Assembly (NCBI GenBank): GCA_022840285.1 | Contig: JALHIE010000049.1 | Location: forward strand, 1 to 25,226 | Length of the DNA: 25,226 nt | DNA from: Porphyromonadaceae bacterium | GTDB taxonomy: Bacteria; Bacteroidota; Bacteroidia; Bacteroidales; Dysgonomonadaceae | Direction: 5' to 3' | Part shown: positions 7,487-15,208 of the stretch, in pieces | How the letters are laid out: the number at the start of each line of letters is the position of its first letter | Position numbering within the stretch: the first letter of the stretch is position 1 | Notes under the pieces: model-generated | Told to the model about the DNA's origin: nothing | What the model saw: only the letters and a program-made list of their open reading frames with translations | Databases searched by the model: none | Program-made: the position numbers and the translations under genes

Positions 7487-8776
7487 ATGACTTCAAATAG
7501 CTATTCACAATCGACACCGACATTGCTTGAGAAACGTTACGAGGGGAAATGGATTCCTCTTGTTTTGTATGTTCTTTATTCTGTTACTCACTTCTATTTG
7601 CATGATTTTGGCAAAGTTCTTCCCCATGGATTGTGGTTTGTGTGGCTTTTTAGTGTTGTGGTTTTGGATAGTCAGAAGTTGTCCAAATCGTTGAAAAGTA
7701 GAAAATATTCACTCTTTTTCATCTTTCTGCTGTTCTATTTCTTTACATCAGCTATGGGGGTGGGATTATCTTCTGGCATTAACCGAACTATCGCATTTGC
7801 AGAGGTGTGCTCTCCTATACTTATGTTTGACTTGTATAGGAAGACTTCTACTAAGAAGATGCGTTTTGTTGTGATTTTTTTTGTATTGATTCTTCTATTT
7901 AACGCCTACTTCCTGTATCAAACTGTTAACAACAATTTATGGGGCCTTAATGGACTTCGTAATATAGGCGATTTTTTTGAGGAAAATTCTGCTTTGGCAA
8001 ATGTATTTCATTTGCTGTATGCGATATCGATGACAACGATGATGTTATTTTATATTGTCATTCACAATCAGACCTACCTCAGCTTTAAAAAAAGGGGAAT
8101 AGTTGTATGTTGTTTATTGCTGATTATTATTTTTTTCTCTTATATAATAATTAGGTCTTTGTATATGACAACTCTGTTGTCATTGATTATGGGATTGTTT
8201 CTGTCCTTGATGTATGGAAGGCAGAATTGGATATTAAAGACTTTAGTTATTCTGATTACTTTCTATGTGTCCTTTGTCGTATTGTACGACGTTGTGGTCC
8301 CCCCTCTCTTACAATTAGCAGGTGATAATGGTGTGCTGCAGATGCGGTTTGAAGAAATCCATAGTTTGATTTCAGGGGAATTAATGCAGGGTACAACTAT
8401 GGGAGCTCGTAATGACTTGGCCGGCAATTCGTGGAAAACTTTTTTAGAGAATCCATTATTGGGTATAAACTATAAAATGAATGATTTTGATAAGTTTCTT
8501 TATGTGACAATAGGTAATCATTCGCAATGGATTGATGATTTGGCAAGGTATGGGGTGTTCTCAATAGTATTATTTTCCTTTATATACAAATCAATGAAGC
8601 CAATTTGGAAAGACTATCCTCTCTTTCCTTTGTTTGCTATTTATGTTTTTATAGGTATTTTCAATCCTGTCTTTTATTTCATACAGAATTCGACAATCTT
8701 TTTTTACCTACCTATGTTCTTTGCTTACCTTACGAGAAAGGCGGTTAATGGTAACCATTCGCCGAACATCGTATAA
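7487..8776 (+). CDS. wzy: Wzy-type O-antigen/capsule repeat-unit polymerase
   Basis: A 429-residue, strongly hydrophobic protein from ATG 7487 (a GTG two codons earlier is possible) with about 10-12 membrane segments and a larger loop around residues 275-345. That loop contains the arginine-bearing piece QMRFEEIHSLI and GNHSQWIDDLARYG, the pattern of O-antigen polymerase/ligase proteins. Wzy proteins diverge rapidly, so the call rests on topology, the loop position and the place right after wzx. It would join flipped repeat units in the periplasm. The last residues (RKAVNGNHSPNIV) run into the edge of an IS remnant starting at about 8777, so the native C-terminus could have been altered there. 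Confidence 0.8.
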   Translation: MTSNSYSQSTPTLLEKRYEGKWIPLVLYVLYSVTHFYLHDFGKVLPHGLWFVWLFSVVVLDSQKLSKSLKSRKYSLFFIFLLFYFFTSAMGVGLSSGINRTIAFAEVCSPILMFDLYRKTSTKKMRFVVIFFVLILLFNAYFLYQTVNNNLWGLNGLRNIGDFFEENSALANVFHLLYAISMTTMMLFYIVIHNQTYLSFKKRGIVVCCLLLIIIFFSYIIIRSLYMTTLLSLIMGLFLSLMYGRQNWILKTLVILITFYVSFVVLYDVVVPPLLQLAGDNGVLQMRFEEIHSLISGELMQGTTMGARNDLAGNSWKTFLENPLLGINYKMNDFDKFLYVTIGNHSQWIDDLARYGVFSIVLFSFIYKSMKPIWKDYPLFPLFAIYVFIGIFNPVFYFIQNSTIFFYLPMFFAYLTRKAVNGNHSPNIV

Positions 8777-9047
8777 AAGTTCTTGCCACTCTGGATAGAG
8801 ATGATTTTGAATTATTATTATCCCAGCTCAAATGATGTGATTTGAAGTGATGAGCATGAAATGCAACAATCAAATCTCTAAGACGTTCACGATTTGACAA
8901 TTGCCCGAACATTAGAGAAAGCAGTTGATTCCAACAAGTGAAATGCTTCACGTATTTGTCTCCATTGTATTTGACAACAATGCGATTGAATTTACTTCGA
9001 TTTAGAAACGAGACCTACTGAGCGAAAACGTACTTGTCTTGATACAT
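8777..9047 (-). mobile_element. 5' fragment of an IS4-family (DUF4372-type) transposase
   Basis: Read on the minus strand, a frame begins at ATG 9047-9045 (MYQDKYVFAQ), meets a TAG at 9017-9015, and continues as FNRIVVKYNGDKYVKHF, then TCWNQLLSLMFGQLSNRERL. This is the conserved N-terminal region of IS4-type transposases common in Bacteroidales (KYVKHFTCWNQ, FGQL...R..LRDL). The similarity stops near 8777 at the wzy end, so more than two thirds of the transposase is missing. The combination of a premature stop and truncation makes it inert. The IS outer end should lie between 9048 and about 9150, but I cannot identify the terminal repeat. Confidence 0.75.
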
Positions 9048-9170
9048 ATACAATCAGATTAAGATTAATCTTTAGCAAAACTAAAAATTCAAGTCCATTG
9101 CTTGAAATACGTCTACAACTACCGATATTTCAACTAATTAACGTTATTATATTTTAATTGGAGAGTAATA
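9048..9170 (+). other. Non-coding leader before the first core glycosyltransferase
   Basis: AT-rich DNA between the IS4-type remnant and the next gene. A short inverted repeat, AGATTA...TAATCT, occurs at about 9056-9071. A good Shine-Dalgarno sequence GGAGAG (9160-9165) lies 5 nt before ATG 9171, unusual in this window, where most starts have none. No clear Bacteroidales promoter (TTTG and TAnnTTTG at the right spacing) was found. Confidence 0.5.
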
Positions 9171-10343
9171 ATGAAAAATATTTTAATAATTTCCACATGC
9201 TCGAAAAGGGGAGATTCAATTGGTTTAATAGGACTCTTACTTAAAACGTTCTCGCGTTTAGACCCAAGTTCTTATCAAGTGGGTTTGTGTAATATAGGCT
9301 ATTTCCAACAATATAATCCGCAAGATTACAAAGTATCTGAATATTATGGAATAGAGAAGGGGCTTGCTGATAAAGTGATCTTGAAAATACCGAAACTAAG
9401 AAGTATTGTGTCTAAACGGAGAGCCATATCGCTTGTTAAGAAGGTATTTGCAAATAAGGAATATGATTTGATGATAGTTTTCAGCCTTCCATCTTTTGTT
9501 GATAAACTTGTTGATATTGCTCACAGCTATGGCTGTAAATCTATGTTGTATCCATGGGGAACGAATGACATAATAAACAGGTGTGAATTAGATAAACAAT
9601 TGCATCGCGCCTTCGATACTACCGACTATGTGTGCGGAATAGAAAACTCGAATTGTTCGTTAGTAATGTTGAATAAATTTCATGTGCCTCTAGAGAAATA
9701 TAAAGGGCTTAAACCTTTCATCCAAGGGGTTGCGGAGATTGAGAAGGTGAAGAAAGTGTTATCAAGAGAAGATATGGAGAACAAATTGAGCATTCCTCAT
9801 TCTTCTTGCAATATTATCTGCGGATACAATGCTTACCCTGTTATGTTGCACGAACATATCATAAATTCGGTTGATTCGGTAAGGGGTTGCTTGCCTGAAG
9901 ATTTTCTTCTTATTTTCCCAATGACTTATCCAAACAATGAGGAGTATATTTCTAGAATCGAACAGCTGTGTGATGCCAAAGGGCTAAAGGCATTTTTTAT
10001 CAAATCATACATGACAAATGAGCAAGTGGCTTGCCTTCATTTGCTTTCTGATTTGTTTATTAATATACAGCATGCTGATTCGGGCAATGCCTTCCAGATA
10101 GAGGAATTGTATTGCGGAAATCGTTGTATAACTGGTAAGTGGTTGAATTATCAACAATTCGAACTGTTTGGAGTCCCATATTATCAGATAGAGAAACTTA
10201 ATGATTTAGGCACAATGCTACGGAGTATCTTTACTAATGAAATACCTGAAGTTAATGTGCCTTCAGAGCTCATAGAACAATACAGAATACCAGCAGATTA
10301 TAGTCCTGAACGTTATTGGAAGGAAATAATTGATGCCATATAA
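9171..10343 (+). CDS. Probable GT-B glycosyltransferase
   Basis: A 390-residue soluble protein with a two-domain look. The N-terminal part starts with KNILIISTCSKRGDSIGLIG, the glycine-bearing beta-strand/loop typical of GT-B enzymes. The C-terminal part has a nucleotide-sugar-domain-like stretch with ICGYNAYPVMLHEHIINSV, ADSGNAFQIEELYCGNRCI and FGVPYYQIEKLNDL, in the place where GT4 enzymes keep their E(x7)E region. The pattern around GYNA...HEHI and the late FQIEEL segment faintly recalls WecF-type (GT56) transferases, but I would not assign that family. It is preceded by a good ribosome binding site and followed 15 nt later by another presumed transferase gene. It probably adds one sugar of the repeat unit. 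Confidence 0.65.
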   Translation: MKNILIISTCSKRGDSIGLIGLLLKTFSRLDPSSYQVGLCNIGYFQQYNPQDYKVSEYYGIEKGLADKVILKIPKLRSIVSKRRAISLVKKVFANKEYDLMIVFSLPSFVDKLVDIAHSYGCKSMLYPWGTNDIINRCELDKQLHRAFDTTDYVCGIENSNCSLVMLNKFHVPLEKYKGLKPFIQGVAEIEKVKKVLSREDMENKLSIPHSSCNIICGYNAYPVMLHEHIINSVDSVRGCLPEDFLLIFPMTYPNNEEYISRIEQLCDAKGLKAFFIKSYMTNEQVACLHLLSDLFINIQHADSGNAFQIEELYCGNRCITGKWLNYQQFELFGVPYYQIEKLNDLGTMLRSIFTNEIPEVNVPSELIEQYRIPADYSPERYWKEIIDAI

Positions 10344-10358
10344 TAAAATTGAACTAGA

Positions 10359-11273
10359 ATGAAAATATACGACACAATTCCTCATCTAATTCTTAAAGTC
10401 CTCAGACGTAAGATTTACCCTAAACTCTTTCAATCTTATTCTTTACCCTTGCTTGAGTGCGAACAAGATGTAGATTTATCGAACGATATTATTTCCAATT
10501 ATTTATATGTTAAGAGAGGGAAGAAGAATACTTGGAAATACATTCAAGGAAAAGGACAGGAATGGTGGTGGAATGAAAACACATTAGAACAGCTTCGTGA
10601 TTGGTCTGGAGTGTGGCCAGTTTCACATGAGACAGCTGAAAAATTTGCCAAACTATCCATCGAAGATGCCAAGCAGGTGGATGTTCTTGGTAGCTGGCTT
10701 CCTACTGAGGCATTGCTATCCGAAGAATTGAAGTGTGCCCAAAAAGTTCAGTTGTTTAACATGGAACCATTTTTCTCAAGTCGCCCATGGACAAAGATTT
10801 TAAGTGACAAAAAAGTACTTGTTGTGCATCCATTCACGGACACTATAGAGAAACAGTACAAAAATAGAGAGAAATTATTCGGCAATAAGGATATACTCCC
10901 TAAATTTGAATTAAAGACATTCAAGGCAGTACAATCTTTGGGGGGTAGTTCTGATTTTAAAGACTGGTTTGATGCACTCAAATATATGGAGGACGAAATT
11001 GACAAGATAGATTATGATGTCGCTATACTTGCTTGTGGAGCTTATGGATTCAACTTAGCTGCATACATAAAAAGACAAGGGAAGCAAGCGGTTCATCTTG
11101 GTGGTGTAACTCAAATCTTGTTTGGCATAAAGGGGAAGCGTTGGGAGTATCCCGTTCAGAAAATGTGCAGAAATGGTTATTATCCTGACTTATTTAATGA
11201 ATATTGGATAAAGCCCGCAAGTTCTGAAAGACCAAAGTCTGCCGATGTCGTTGAAAATGCATGCTATTGGTAG
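10359..11273 (+). CDS. GT-D fold-like putative glycosyltransferase
   Basis: A 304-residue soluble protein without classical GT-A or GT-B motifs. The C-terminal half holds a conserved pattern that I associate with the GT-D fold-like family seen in capsule and O-antigen loci: KVLVVHPFTDTIEKQYKNRE (about 152-171), FELKTFKAVQSLGG, then DYDVAILACGAYGFNLAAYI and GKQAVHLGGVTQILFGIKGK. The region DWSGVWPVSH upstream is also typical. The reaction is unproven, but genes of this kind usually sit among glycosyltransferases, as here, with GT genes on both sides. The 69-nt gap after it contains only a weak TAGATA/TATCTA repeat near the stop. Confidence 0.55.
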   Translation: MKIYDTIPHLILKVLRRKIYPKLFQSYSLPLLECEQDVDLSNDIISNYLYVKRGKKNTWKYIQGKGQEWWWNENTLEQLRDWSGVWPVSHETAEKFAKLSIEDAKQVDVLGSWLPTEALLSEELKCAQKVQLFNMEPFFSSRPWTKILSDKKVLVVHPFTDTIEKQYKNREKLFGNKDILPKFELKTFKAVQSLGGSSDFKDWFDALKYMEDEIDKIDYDVAILACGAYGFNLAAYIKRQGKQAVHLGGVTQILFGIKGKRWEYPVQKMCRNGYYPDLFNEYWIKPASSERPKSADVVENACYW

Positions 11274-11342
11274 ATAAATATGCTATCTATATTCTTTCAT
11301 CTCATATTTCCCACTATACCTACATTTTGTCAATTCAATTAA

Positions 11343-12536
11343 ATGAAAATACTATATATTTCAACTCTCTGCGCTAAAAGCACAATTGACGATATTGACA
11401 ATAGGTTTAAAACATGTCTCAATGGGGTTACTGTCCAGAAATTCCATAGACTGATTGTTCAAGGTCTTGTGGCGAATGGTGCATCAATTGATACTTGTTC
11501 CTCCATTCCTATTAATGGGACAAAAAGTAATTTTATAAATATACCAGATATTACAGAGGATAATATAAATTTTCATTATCTGAAAGTAATAAACATCCCA
11601 ATATTAAGGCATATATGGCTGATTTTTGGAACTTTTTTTTATGCCTATAAATGGTCGTTAAGATATAGAACAAAAAAGAAAGTAATAATATGTGATTCTC
11701 TTAATATTTCAACTTGTATAGGAGCTTTATTTTGTAAATTTCTTGGTCAAAAAGTAGTCGGGATAATGACGGATATGCCCGGATTAATGGTGGGTGGTGT
11801 AAATAAAGGAATACTAGGCAAAATAATTGCATTTGTGAATTTTTTTGTACTATCAAAATTTAGTGCTTATGTTTTTCTGACAGAGGCAATGAATGAACGC
11901 ATTAATTCCAAACATCACGAATATATTGTAATGGAAGGATTGGTTGATATTAAGATGAAGGATTATATTGATAGTAAATCAAAAAGACATAATTTTGGTG
12001 TGCGTAATATACTTTATGCTGGTGGGTTACACGAAAGATATGGAATTAAGTTGCTAATCGATGCTTTTCGTGATTTAAAGGGAGATGATTTGCGACTTAT
12101 AATATATGGACATGGCACTATGGCGAAGGAAATGCAATATTATCAAAAATTGGATTCACGAATTGAATTCTATGGATTAAGACCCAATGAAGAGGTTGTA
12201 GAAAAAGAAATGGAATCAACACTATTAGTGAATCCAAGACCTACTCATGAAGAATTTACTAAGTATTCCTTTCCATCCAAAAATATGGAATATATGGTGT
12301 CAGGTACTCCATTGTTGACAACAAGGCTTCCCGGAATGCCTAAAGATTACTACGATTACGTTTACTTATTTGAAGAAGAAACGGTTGAAGGTTATACGCG
12401 TCTATTGAGTATTATTTTGTCAAAAGATTATGAAGAACTTTCGAGAAAAGGTTTAGAGGCCCAGAAGTGGATTCTTGGTCATAAAAATAATATAATTCAA
12501 ACATCTAGAATAATTGAACTAATCAATAAAATTTAG
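11343..12536 (+). CDS. GT4-family glycosyltransferase
   Basis: A 397-residue GT-B enzyme. The N-terminal acceptor domain has VTVQKFHRLIVQGLVANGA, and the linker carries a hydrophobic stretch (GILGKIIAFVNFFVLSKFSA) that may associate with the membrane. The C-terminal nucleotide-sugar domain has ILYAGGLHERYGIKLLIDAF, then a segment beginning LVNPRPTHEEFTKYSFPSK and ending MEYMVSGTPLLTT, which carries the E(x7)E-type pattern. It should transfer one sugar from a nucleotide donor to the lipid-linked intermediate on the cytoplasmic side. It is followed by about 300 nt without an intact gene, where an IS fragment may lie, so the transcription unit may be interrupted there. Confidence 0.85.
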   Translation: MKILYISTLCAKSTIDDIDNRFKTCLNGVTVQKFHRLIVQGLVANGASIDTCSSIPINGTKSNFINIPDITEDNINFHYLKVINIPILRHIWLIFGTFFYAYKWSLRYRTKKKVIICDSLNISTCIGALFCKFLGQKVVGIMTDMPGLMVGGVNKGILGKIIAFVNFFVLSKFSAYVFLTEAMNERINSKHHEYIVMEGLVDIKMKDYIDSKSKRHNFGVRNILYAGGLHERYGIKLLIDAFRDLKGDDLRLIIYGHGTMAKEMQYYQKLDSRIEFYGLRPNEEVVEKEMESTLLVNPRPTHEEFTKYSFPSKNMEYMVSGTPLLTTRLPGMPKDYYDYVYLFEEETVEGYTRLLSIILSKDYEELSRKGLEAQKWILGHKNNIIQTSRIIELINKI

Positions 12537-12838
12537 TGAGGGATGTATAACTTAGCGTGGACACAAGGTTAAGCATAAAAACTTATTTTTTGTGTAATAT
12601 GAGAAAAAAAAGAACACTTTTTGACAAAGCATACGATGAGAATTTGGATTAAAGAAAGTATGGATTATATGACTTATGCTTATATGTTTTTGGCTTAATA
12701 ATTCAAATCCTTAGGAATTTTCTATTTATCTTACATTACTTCGAATGAAAATGCTCGTCTTTGGTATATGTTTTTCTTTGAAAATAATATGAATGGTTAT
12801 CCAAAATAATGTCAATTTATAAAAGAATTTTTTTAATA
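12537..12838. mobile_element. Gene-free gap with a possible IS orfA stub
   Basis: About 300 nt of AT-rich DNA with no intact gene. A frame at 12599-12652 encodes only MRKKRTLFDKAYDENLD, which resembles the first residues of IS3-type transposase OrfA proteins. Upstream, GTGGACACAAGGTTAAGC (12556-12573) could be the matching IS end. The rest shows only chance frames of about 15 codons. I read this as a decayed insertion site with modest confidence. No strong terminator hairpin was found. Confidence 0.3.
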
Positions 12839-14099
12839 ATGAATATCGCAATAGTAGGAACCGGTTATGTGGGACTGGTAAGTGGAACATGTTTTTCTGA
12901 GCTTGGTTTGAATGTCGTTTGCGTTGATGTGAATGAACAAAAAGTTGAGAATCTTAAAAAAGGAATTATTCCAATTTACGAACCGGGTCTCGAGAGAATG
13001 GTCCTCAGAAATATGGAATCAAATCGTTTGAGCTTTTCTACTAGCTTAGAGAGTGTATTGGATAATGTAGATGTGGTTTTCATTGCTGTAGGCACCCCCC
13101 CAGGGGAAAATGGTTCAGCTGATATGCGTTATGTTCTGGATGTTGCGAAAACCATCGGGCAGAACATGAACAAATACACGCTTGTGGTTATAAAGAGTAC
13201 AGTACCGGTTGGTACAGCCGAGCGGGTAAGGCATTCAATACAAATTGAACTCGATAATCGAAACAAAGACATTGAATTTGATGTGGCATCGAATCCTGAG
13301 TTTCTAAAAGAGGGCGATGCCATTGATGATTTTATGAAGCCGGATAGGGTGGTTGTGGGAGTCGACTCAGAAAGGGCAAAAGAGTTGATGACCAATATCT
13401 ATCGTCCGATGATGTTGAACAACTTCCGTGTTATCTTTATGGATATACCATCATCAGAAATGACAAAGTATGCTTCAAACGCGATGCTTGCTACCCGTAT
13501 TAGTTTCATGAATGATATTGCCAATTTGTGTGAATTAATGGGAGCTGATGTCAACATGGTCAGAAAGGGTATCGGAAGTGATTCACGTATCGGAAATAAA
13601 TTCTTATATCCGGGAACAGGATATGGGGGAAGTTGTTTTCCGAAAGATGTAAAAGCTTTAATTCATACTGCAGAGAAGAATGGTTACGATATGCAGGTTT
13701 TGAAAGCTGTAGAACAGGTGAACGAAAAGCAGAAAAATATTCTATTTGAGAAGTTCAATAGATATTTTTCAGGAGATATAGAAGGGAAAAAAGTTGCGAT
13801 ATGGGGATTGTCTTTTAAACCGGAGACAGACGATATGCGTGAAGCTCCTTCTTTGGTTCTTATAAATAGTTTGTTAGACAATGGATGTGAGGTGACAGTT
13901 TACGATCCAATTGCGATGGAAGAAGCAAAAAAGATATTGTGCTGAAGCCATTTTTCATGTTACCGAATGGAAAGAGTTTCGCTTGCCAAACTGGGAGGTG
14001 ATAAAGAGGTCTATGAAACCAAATCCTGTACTATTTGATGGAAGGAATGTGTTTGACAAGAATATGTTGGAAGGCATCGCGTATTTGAAAATTGGGTGA
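12839..14099 (+). pseudogene. ugd: UDP-glucose 6-dehydrogenase, broken by internal deletion and frameshift
   Basis: From ATG 12839 (MNIAIVGTGYVGLVSGTCF) the gene reads as a good UDP-glucose/UDP-sugar 6-dehydrogenase. It has the NAD-binding GxGYVG motif, AVGTPP, VIKSTVPVGTA, ASNPEFLKEGDAI, the catalytic Cys in GYGGSCFPKDVKAL and IWGLSFKPETDDMREAP. At about 13935-13942 the frame breaks (KKILC, stop at 13945). The C-terminal part resumes one frame over as AEAIFHVTEWKEFRLPNWEV and ends at 14099 (DGRNVFDKNMLEG). Compared with the usual layout, some 16-18 residues between the YDPIAMEEAKK strand and the AEAIFHV strand are missing, so this is a deletion of about 47 nt, not a one-base slip. The product would lose the C-terminal UDP-binding segment. 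It would otherwise supply UDP-GlcA. Confidence 0.88.
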
Positions 14100-14100
14100 A

Positions 14101-15207
14101 ATGAATAGAGTTTGTTGTATTTTCAATTTGGCAGCACACTATAGGGCTCCAATATACAAACTTATCGACAAAGAAATCAAAAGTGATTTTTTTATAGGTG
14201 ATAGTGTTAAATCACCTATGAAAAAAATGAATTATTCTGAATTATCAGGGTTTAAAGGTGAGCTGAAGAATATTTATTTATTAGGGAATGTTTATTGGCA
14301 GAAAGGAGCTATTAAAACTGTTTTCTCTGGTTACAAACATTATATTATTACAGGTGAACCACATTGTTTGTCTACATGGATCATACTTTTGTTTGCTAGA
14401 GTCTCGTTTAAGAAAACATATTTATGGACACACGGATGGTATGGTGATGAATCAAGAATAAAGAAATTTGCCAAAAAACTTTATTTTGGATTGGCTAATC
14501 ACATACTTCTTTATGGTGATTATGCTCGAAAACTGATGATTGAAGAGGGATTCAAAAAGGAAAAATTGCATTGCATCTACAATTCATTGAATTATGATAC
14601 GCAGGTTGAAGTGAGAAAATCTCTAAAGGTGTCGAATATTTTCAAAAAATATTTCGGTAATGATAATCCGGTTTTATGTTATGTCGGGCGTATTCAGAAA
14701 GTGAAACGATTGGATATGCTTATTGAATCCATGATTATTTTAAATAACAAATTTAAGAAGTCACTAAATTTGGTTATTGTAGGGAAAGAGAGTGAAGATA
14801 CTGATATTGTTGAAATGATAAATATAAATAAACTATCAGATAATGTCTGGATTTATGGTCCTTCCTATGATGAGAATGAACTCGGTGCGATTTTTTACAA
14901 TTCAAATCTCTGTGTTTCTCCAGGCAATGTTGGTCTAACAGCTATTCACTCATTGACATATGGTTGTCCTTTAATTACACATGATAATTTTAAAAATCAA
15001 ATGCCGGAGTTTGAAGTAATAGCTCCGGATGTCACAGGTGATTTTTTTGAGGAGAAAAATATTAATGACCTTGCATTTAAAATAAATAAATGGCTTGAAT
15101 TGCACCCAACCAACGATGATACTATTAGTAATGAATGTTATAAAGTGATTGATGAAAAGTATAATCCTCATTATCAGATTCAATTACTGAAGTCGCTCTT
15201 AATTTGA
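14101..15207 (+). CDS. GT4-family glycosyltransferase
   Basis: A 368-residue GT-B enzyme from ATG 14101, directly after the stop of the broken ugd. An acceptor-domain start of CCIFNLAAHYRAPIYKLI and YLWTHGWYGDESRIKKFAK is followed by the donor domain: LCYVGRIQKVKRLDMLIESM, then SPGNVGLTAIHSLTYGCPLI and THDNFKNQMPEFE. This GNVGLTAIHSL variant, with Asn where many GT4 enzymes have the first Glu of E(x7)E, is familiar from O-antigen loci. The gene ends 1 nt before the next GT start, so the two are likely co-translated. The sugar added is not predictable. Confidence 0.85.
   Translation: MNRVCCIFNLAAHYRAPIYKLIDKEIKSDFFIGDSVKSPMKKMNYSELSGFKGELKNIYLLGNVYWQKGAIKTVFSGYKHYIITGEPHCLSTWIILLFARVSFKKTYLWTHGWYGDESRIKKFAKKLYFGLANHILLYGDYARKLMIEEGFKKEKLHCIYNSLNYDTQVEVRKSLKVSNIFKKYFGNDNPVLCYVGRIQKVKRLDMLIESMIILNNKFKKSLNLVIVGKESEDTDIVEMININKLSDNVWIYGPSYDENELGAIFYNSNLCVSPGNVGLTAIHSLTYGCPLITHDNFKNQMPEFEVIAPDVTGDFFEEKNINDLAFKINKWLELHPTNDDTISNECYKVIDEKYNPHYQIQLLKSLLI
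14187..14226. repeat. Hairpin within the GT4 gene
   Basis: ATAGGTGAT (14194-14202) and ATCACCTAT (14211-14219) are perfect inverted repeats around an 8-nt loop. The stem can be extended through one G-T pair by T7/A7 tracts on either side. It lies about 30 codons into the gene. It may affect translation or be coincidental, since the outer part is simple A/T sequence. Confidence 0.6.
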
Positions 15208-15208
15208 T

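Noticed and set aside
11265..11300. Rho-independent terminator after the GT-D-like gene
   Set aside because: The TAGATA/TATCTA stem is only 6 bp, AT-only except for one pair, and has no following T run of useful length.
13095..13101. C7 tract in ugd as a phase-variation site
   Set aside because: It is short, the frame is continuous through it, and the GTPPGENGSAD residues around it are normal for the family.
13905..13945. Simple one-base frameshift in the A-rich run of ugd
   Set aside because: Changing one or two bases would restore the frame but would still leave the expected residues between the AMEEAKK and HVTEWKEF segments missing, so a deletion is required.
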